Assembly: GCA_017444325.1 (NCBI GenBank)
Contig: JAFSWV010000120.1
Coordinates: 1-26,716 of the forward strand
Direction: 5' to 3'
Source: a bacterium
GTDB taxonomy: Bacteria > Auribacterota > UBA3054
DNA length: 26,716 bases
Positions 23,040 to 26,716 of the stretch are shown piece after piece. A program made the translations under genes and the position numbers. The number at the start of each line of letters is the position of its first letter. Positions within the stretch are counted from its first letter, which is position 1. The notes beneath the pieces were generated by a model. That model did no database searches, had not been told where the DNA came from, and was given only the letters and a program-made list of their open reading frames with translations.

Positions 23040-26000
23040 TTACTTCAAAGGCCCTATGGTAAAGGAAAGCGAGTAACCGCGCGCGGTGTCGATTATGTCG
23101 CGCTGCATGGGCGGAGGTCCGCAGCTTGCGCCTCCCAATCCCCTGGTCTCGGCGTAGATCCCGAACTCCGTCTTCCCTGAAGGCGGTAATTCCGGCGGAT
23201 GGGTGTATTCTATCAGTTCCAAAGGCGAATAAGGGTTGACGCAGATCGCGAAGGGCTTCCCTAAAGAAGCGAAGTAAAGCACGCCGTTTTCCGTCATGAA
23301 GATGATCTCCCGGACGTCCTCTCTGTTGCCGCTATCCTGGTTGCGAGCGTAAGGGACGTAAAAATCTACAGCCCTCATCGAATAGCGACCCAAAAAGGCG
23401 CCGGACTTCCTGTCGCGGTAGTTCTCATAAGGCCCCGCACCGTAATATTCCAACATAGACTTGGTGTCAAACACGAAATGATAGCCGATCCTAGCGAGCT
23501 CGATTTTCGTTCCGGAAGGCTTGATCTCGCTTTCGCAAACAAGCTTTCCGTCTTCCCTGATCGTCCACTTGGTCGTGACCTCGAAGGAAATGTCGTTTAA
23601 AGCTTCGCCGCAATATACAAGCTCGGCCTTCACGCCTCCGTAATTATTGAGTTCCCAGCTGCTCCCTCCCCTCCAGCGAACCACCGACTTGAAGGAAAAG
23701 CCGTCTTCTTCGCAGGAGGGCATAGAGATCGATCTCACCTCCGGTTTCGGTTCGATCAATCCCAGTTTTGCCAATTCCCGGCCCAAGCCTTCCTCGTTAG
23801 AGCTGGGCGCGCGGAAAACATCCAGCGTCATTGGCGCCTTAAGCCATTCTTTGTCCAGCTTTTCTCCGGTTCTAACGGACGAAAGGGTGCCGGTCCTCAT
23901 ACTGAACGCGTAGCGAACGCCCGGCCGGGTGAAAATATATTCCTCCGGGGAGAAAGTACCGTCCAGCTTGTTTGTTTCCGCGTTTGGCAGTTTCGGCAAA
24001 CCTTCGGCTTTGCGCACGGGATAATCGATCTGGTCCTCCGCCACGCTGGATCCGTTTTTCGTGAACCTCACCCTAAGCGAGACCTCGCCTCCCTTATCAA
24101 GAAGCTCCTCGACAATAGGCGGAACGTCCACAAGCTTTGTTTCGCCCGGGCCCAGCGGACCAAGAGGAAAGAAATATCCTTTCCCTTCCTGCCGCCCATC
24201 GCGGAATGCGATCCATTCGCAAAACACGTTTTCCGAATCCACGAAATAGTTTTTGTTTTTCAGCGCGATCTTGCTTGGATCGTTCGTGGCGAAGGCCGTC
24301 CAGTTCTGGAAAACGTGACGGATCTCGTAATAGCCGGGCTCCCTGGTACGGTCTGACAAAACGCAGCCGTTCATCACGAACTGCCCGTCGTTGGGATAAT
24401 CGCCGAAATCGCCGCCGAAGGCTATAATACGTTTCCCGTTTTTGTCAAGATAAAGCCCCTGATCCACCCAGTCCCAGATGGTAGCGCCCATTATGACGTC
24501 CGAGCTTTCTATGGCGTCCTGGTAGTCCTTCAAATTCCCCATGGCGTTGCCCATGTTGTGTGCGTATTCGCAGATGTAGAAAGGCTTTTTGGCGTTGACG
24601 TCCGCGGCCTTCTGCTGGACCCACTCCACGCTGGGATACATGCAGCTTTCCATGTCAGCGCAGGACCAATCCCTCTCGTAGTGAACGGGACGCGTTGTGT
24701 CGCGTTTCTTGATGGCCGCGTAAGCCGCGGCGAAATTCTCGCCGGGTCCCGCTTCGTTGCCCATGCTCCAGATGATGACGGCGGGATGGTTCTTGTTCCT
24801 TTCCACCGCGGCCAGGTTGCGGTCCACCGTAGCTTTTTCCCATTCCTTGCAGTGCGAGAGCGAGCTTTCACCGTAGCCGTAGCCGTGGGACTCCACGTTG
24901 GCCTCATCCACGAGATACAATCCGTGGATATCGCAAAGATAATACCAGTAGTCGTCCTGGGGATAGTGGGAATTGCGCACGCAGTTGCAGTTCGCACCCT
25001 TCAGTTCGCGGATATCCAGTTCCTGCGTTTCAGGCGGCACGTAGTGCCCGTACATCGGGTGCGTCTCGTGGCGGTTCGCGCCCTTCAGCTTTATTTTCTT
25101 GCCGTTTAGATAATAGCGTCCGTCCTTGATCTCGCTCACGCGGAAACCGAACAAGGAAGAGACAAACTCGTTTCCGTTCTCCAAAACGATCTTGTAGCAG
25201 TTGGGCTCCTCCGCGCTCCAAAGCCGAGGCTTCTCAACCACGAAGCTTTTTTCTTTGCCGCTGTAAACAAGCTTGTCATCGAAGGTGTACAAATAAACCG
25301 TCACGTCCGCGTCGCAATCGACCTTAACGCGCCAATCGCCGGAAAACTCCCCTTCCTTAACGGGCGCGGCCGTCACGAAGAAATCGCGGATCCTCTCTTT
25401 CGGCCGGCGCAGCAGCCAGGCGGAGCGGAAAATTCCCGAAAGCCGGAACATGTCCTGGTCCTCGAGATAACTGCCGTCCGAATAGCGGTACACTTCCAAG
25501 GCAACCACGTTGCTGCCCGGATGCACGAAGGGGGTCACGTTGAATTCCGCCGGCGAGCGGCTGTTCTTGGAGAAGCCGACGTATTCGCCGTTCACCCAAA
25601 GATAGAAGAAACTGTCGACACCGTCGAATTTCAAAAAGACTTCGTCAGATTCCCAACCCTCGGGCAGATCGAAGTCGCGCCGGTAGCTGCCGATGGGATT
25701 GCGGGCGGAGTAATTGGTGTACTCTTTGGGCGGTTCCCCCATGACACACGATCCGCCCGGCTTGTCCATTGCGAAGGGATAGCGTATGTTCGTGTAGAGC
25801 GGCGTTCCCCAGCCGCCTTTCCCGTTGGCGCCCATGGCCTGCCAGGAGCAGGGCACCTTGATCACGGGCCACTCCGAAACATCGTATTCCGGCTTGAAAA
25901 AATCCTTGGGCCTGGAATCCGGATCCTTGGCCCAGTTGAAGCGCCAAGCGCTGTCGGAATCCAAACACACCTGCCGGTCGGAACAGCGCGGTAAAATTTT

Positions 26001-26171
26001 CAGCGCATCCTCAAGCGTGGAAAAGGAAGAAAAAGACGCGCGGACCGCTTCCCTGCCAAAAGAAAGCGCCTGATTGTCCTGCCATTCGTCGCCGCGTGGC
26101 AACGAGCCTATAGTGGTTAGCGTGCTGATCATAACAGTGATAAAGAATAAAGCTGCTCTCATGGAGAGCAT
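23040..26171 (-). CDS. Secreted GH2 beta-galactosidase (LacZ type)
   Basis: 1043 residues. The N-terminus carries an export signal (MRAALFFITVMISTLTTIGS) that cytoplasmic LacZ lacks. Domains follow the LacZ order: sugar-binding jelly roll (about 95-260), Ig-like domain (about 260-350), TIM barrel (about 350-640), a second Ig-like domain, and the C-terminal beta-galactosidase small-chain domain (about 760-1040). Catalytic motifs are present: acid/base E473 in IIWSMGNEAGPG and nucleophile E535 in FYICEYAHNMGNAMGNL. Supporting motifs are NCVRNSHYPQ, VDEANVESHG and IWDWVDQG. The length matches LacZ (about 1020) plus a signal. The likely role is periplasmic or outer-surface cleavage of terminal beta-galactosides from host or plant glycans. 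The start may be 26171 or the in-frame ATG at 26162; neither has a strong ribosome binding site. Confidence 0.94.
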   Translation of the reverse strand: MLSMRAALFFITVMISTLTTIGSLPRGDEWQDNQALSFGREAVRASFSSFSTLEDALKILPRCSDRQVCLDSDSAWRFNWAKDPDSRPKDFFKPEYDVSEWPVIKVPCSWQAMGANGKGGWGTPLYTNIRYPFAMDKPGGSCVMGEPPKEYTNYSARNPIGSYRRDFDLPEGWESDEVFLKFDGVDSFFYLWVNGEYVGFSKNSRSPAEFNVTPFVHPGSNVVALEVYRYSDGSYLEDQDMFRLSGIFRSAWLLRRPKERIRDFFVTAAPVKEGEFSGDWRVKVDCDADVTVYLYTFDDKLVYSGKEKSFVVEKPRLWSAEEPNCYKIVLENGNEFVSSLFGFRVSEIKDGRYYLNGKKIKLKGANRHETHPMYGHYVPPETQELDIRELKGANCNCVRNSHYPQDDYWYYLCDIHGLYLVDEANVESHGYGYGESSLSHCKEWEKATVDRNLAAVERNKNHPAVIIWSMGNEAGPGENFAAAYAAIKKRDTTRPVHYERDWSCADMESCMYPSVEWVQQKAADVNAKKPFYICEYAHNMGNAMGNLKDYQDAIESSDVIMGATIWDWVDQGLYLDKNGKRIIAFGGDFGDYPNDGQFVMNGCVLSDRTREPGYYEIRHVFQNWTAFATNDPSKIALKNKNYFVDSENVFCEWIAFRDGRQEGKGYFFPLGPLGPGETKLVDVPPIVEELLDKGGEVSLRVRFTKNGSSVAEDQIDYPVRKAEGLPKLPNAETNKLDGTFSPEEYIFTRPGVRYAFSMRTGTLSSVRTGEKLDKEWLKAPMTLDVFRAPSSNEEGLGRELAKLGLIEPKPEVRSISMPSCEEDGFSFKSVVRWRGGSSWELNNYGGVKAELVYCGEALNDISFEVTTKWTIREDGKLVCESEIKPSGTKIELARIGYHFVFDTKSMLEYYGAGPYENYRDRKSGAFLGRYSMRAVDFYVPYARNQDSGNREDVREIIFMTENGVLYFASLGKPFAICVNPYSPLELIEYTHPPELPPSGKTEFGIYAETRGLGGASCGPPPMQRDIIDTARGYSLSFTIGPLK

Positions 26172-26238
26172 TTTACCATACCTTTGATTTGACTTTCAAC
26201 ATAAGAAGTGCTAACATATCTCGCACAAAATGAAAAAC

Positions 26239-26315
26239 GCGCCCGTGGCTCAATTGGATAGAGCGTTTGGCTACGGACCAGAAGGTTAGGGGTTCGAGTC
26301 CCTTCGGGCGTACCA
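26239..26315 (+). tRNA. tRNA-Arg (anticodon ACG)
   Basis: A complete cloverleaf can be drawn. The acceptor stem GCGCCCG pairs with CGGGCGT (one G-T pair). The D arm is GCTC/GAGC. The anticodon stem TTTGG/CCAGA holds the loop CTACGGA with anticodon ACG at 26273-26275. The T arm has the TTCGAGT loop. The discriminator is A, followed by an encoded CCA. ACG is read after A-to-I editing and decodes CGU/CGC/CGA arginine codons. Confidence 0.96.
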
Positions 26316-26321
26316 TATTTT

Positions 26322-26345
26322 CCGCCGGAGTTTCCGCTCCGGCGG
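26322..26345 (+). terminator. Terminator of the tRNA gene
   Basis: CCGCCGGAG (26322-26330) and CTCCGGCGG (26337-26345) form a perfect 9-bp stem with a 6-nt loop, followed directly by seven T. Confidence 0.93.
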
Positions 26346-26358
26346 TTTTTTTATTTTC

Positions 26359-26387
26359 AAATTGTGAACGTACTGCGTTCCAAATTC
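26359..26387. repeat. Palindrome unit 0 (degenerate)
   Basis: AATTGTGAACGTA faces TGCGTTCCAAATT around a central C, with 3 mismatches in 13. It overlaps the next unit by AAATTC. It is the most decayed unit, at the array edge beside the tRNA terminator. Confidence 0.6.
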
Positions 26388-26410
26388 ACGCCACAGTGTG
26401 GCACGAATTC
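26382..26410. repeat. Palindrome unit 1 (imperfect)
   Basis: AATTCACGCCACA faces TGTGGCACGAATT around G, with two adjacent mismatches (left AC where GT would pair). Confidence 0.85.
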
Positions 26411-26447
26411 ATAAAAAGCGCTTAACTCCTTGCAAACACGCTGTTTT

Positions 26448-26476
26448 AAATTCGGTACACAGTGTGTACCGAATTC
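26448..26476. repeat. Palindrome unit 2 (perfect)
   Basis: AATTCGGTACACA and TGTGTACCGAATT are exact reverse complements around a central G. Confidence 0.95.
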
Positions 26477-26511
26477 AGAAAACACTTAAACGCTTGCAAG
26501 AACGCCATTTC

Positions 26512-26540
26512 AAATTCGTGGCACACTGTGCCACGAATTC
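26512..26540. repeat. Palindrome unit 3 (perfect)
   Basis: AATTCGTGGCACA and TGTGCCACGAATT are exact reverse complements around a central C. It is identical to unit 5. Confidence 0.95.
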
Positions 26541-26586
26541 AGCAACGCTCGCAAAAACGGCTAACTTATTGGGCACACGCAACTTC

Positions 26587-26615
26587 AAATTCGGCACACA
26601 CTGTGTGCCGAATTC
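26587..26615. repeat. Palindrome unit 4 (perfect)
   Basis: AATTCGGCACACA and TGTGTGCCGAATT are exact reverse complements around a central C. It differs from unit 2 by one paired change (T to C on the left, A to G on the right). Confidence 0.95.
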
Positions 26616-26650
26616 AAAAAACGCTTAAATAGTTGCAAAATCGCTGTTTC

Positions 26651-26679
26651 AAATTCGTGGCACACTGTGCCACGAATTC
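26651..26679. repeat. Palindrome unit 5 (perfect)
   Basis: The same 29 bases as unit 3. The 37 nt after it end in GTTAACTCGTTGGGCAC, matching the segment that precedes unit 4, so a further unit is expected just beyond the window. Confidence 0.95.
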
Positions 26680-26716
26680 ATCAAAAATCGCCGAAAGCAG
26701 TTAACTCGTTGGGCAC

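Larger units (their letters stand above)
26359..26716. repeat. Array of 29-nt palindromes with covarying arms (continues past window end)
   Basis: Six units start at 26359, 26382, 26448, 26512, 26587 and 26651. The general pattern is A-AATTC-(8 nt)-N-(8 nt)-GAATT-C. Outer AATTC/GAATT and central CACA-N-TGTG are constant (unit 0 diverges), while the inner arm positions differ between units. In units 2-5 both arms change together and the inverted repeat stays perfect. Segments between units are 37, 35, 46 and 35 nt. The 37-, 35- and 35-nt segments share a TTAA-n-TTGCAA pattern. The 46-nt one carries TAACTTATTGGGCAC, and the tail after the last unit carries a close match. There is no credible gene here. 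The function is unknown. Confidence 0.9.

Noticed and set aside
26398..26628. 76-residue open frame on plus
   Set aside because: It is made of the palindrome units read through. The spacing of units (66, 64, 75 nt) is not a constant multiple of three, and the product has no protein-like features.
26359..26716. CRISPR array (29-nt repeats and about 35-nt spacers)
   Set aside because: The repeats vary between units while the spacers are related, and every repeat is almost fully palindromic. Both are opposite to CRISPR. No cas gene is present.
26541..26716. Integron attC sites (GCTTAAC and GTTGGGC resemble the RYYYAAC and GTTRRRY core boxes)
   Set aside because: Units are only 64-75 bp apart with no cassette genes and no integrase in view. 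The boxes are not placed as attC requires, and they are missing or altered in most units.

Overview
The window looks like chromosomal DNA of a Gram-negative (two-membrane) bacterium. I infer a member of the PVC group, most likely Lentisphaerota or Kiritimatiellota. The grounds are an MlaA-family outer-membrane lipid protein, ExbB/ExbD proton-channel genes, PEP-CTERM (exosortase-type) sorting signals, a partner-switching module and a secreted GH2 glycosidase. No taxonomic marker gene is present, so the phylum is an inference.

Layout. (1) 1-346 is gene-poor with several small hairpins and leads into a DUF1016/YhcG-type PDDEXK nuclease gene on the plus strand (347-1459). (2) Convergent to it are two adjacent minus-strand paralogues (1548-3227 and 3459-5191), separated by a 100-nt near-perfect hairpin. 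Each carries a signal peptide, an internal PEP-CTERM-like anchor and a C-terminal formylglycine-generating-enzyme-fold (FGE/SUMF1) domain. The second is broken by a single-base frameshift. (3) A minus-strand operon runs mlaA-like (10370) -> alpha/beta hydrolase -> ABC-F ATPase (5260). (4) A third intact PEP-CTERM/FGE paralogue lies at 10562-12262, followed by a canonical PEP-CTERM protein at 12586-14289. (5) A plus-strand operon, 14480-17076, encodes STAS, SpoIIE-type phosphatase and HATPase proteins: a complete partner-switching phosphorelay without a sigma factor. (6) A tightly overlapping six-gene minus-strand operon (22988-17080) encodes TPR, TPR, ExbB, ExbD, ExbD and a membrane-anchored VWA protein. 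(7) A secreted LacZ-type GH2 beta-galactosidase lies at 23040-26171. (8) The right end holds tRNA-Arg(ACG), a strong terminator, and an array of 29-nt palindromes that runs off the window edge.

How parts may work together. The envelope is the common theme: a lipid-trafficking MlaA-like protein is translationally coupled to a putative (phospho)lipase. Several exported proteins carry PEP-CTERM anchors. A proton-motive-force motor (ExbB plus two ExbD) is coupled to two TPR proteins and a VWA protein in place of a recognisable TonB. The partner-switching module is divergent from the PEP-CTERM gene and could sense an extracytoplasmic signal.

The most unusual feature is the palindrome array at 26359-26716. 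The repeats keep constant outer and central bases, but the middle of each arm differs between units. In four of the units both arms change together so that the inverted repeat stays perfect. The intervening 35-46-nt segments are related to each other and fall into two types. This is the reverse of CRISPR logic (there, constant repeats and unrelated spacers), and no protein-coding gene explains it.
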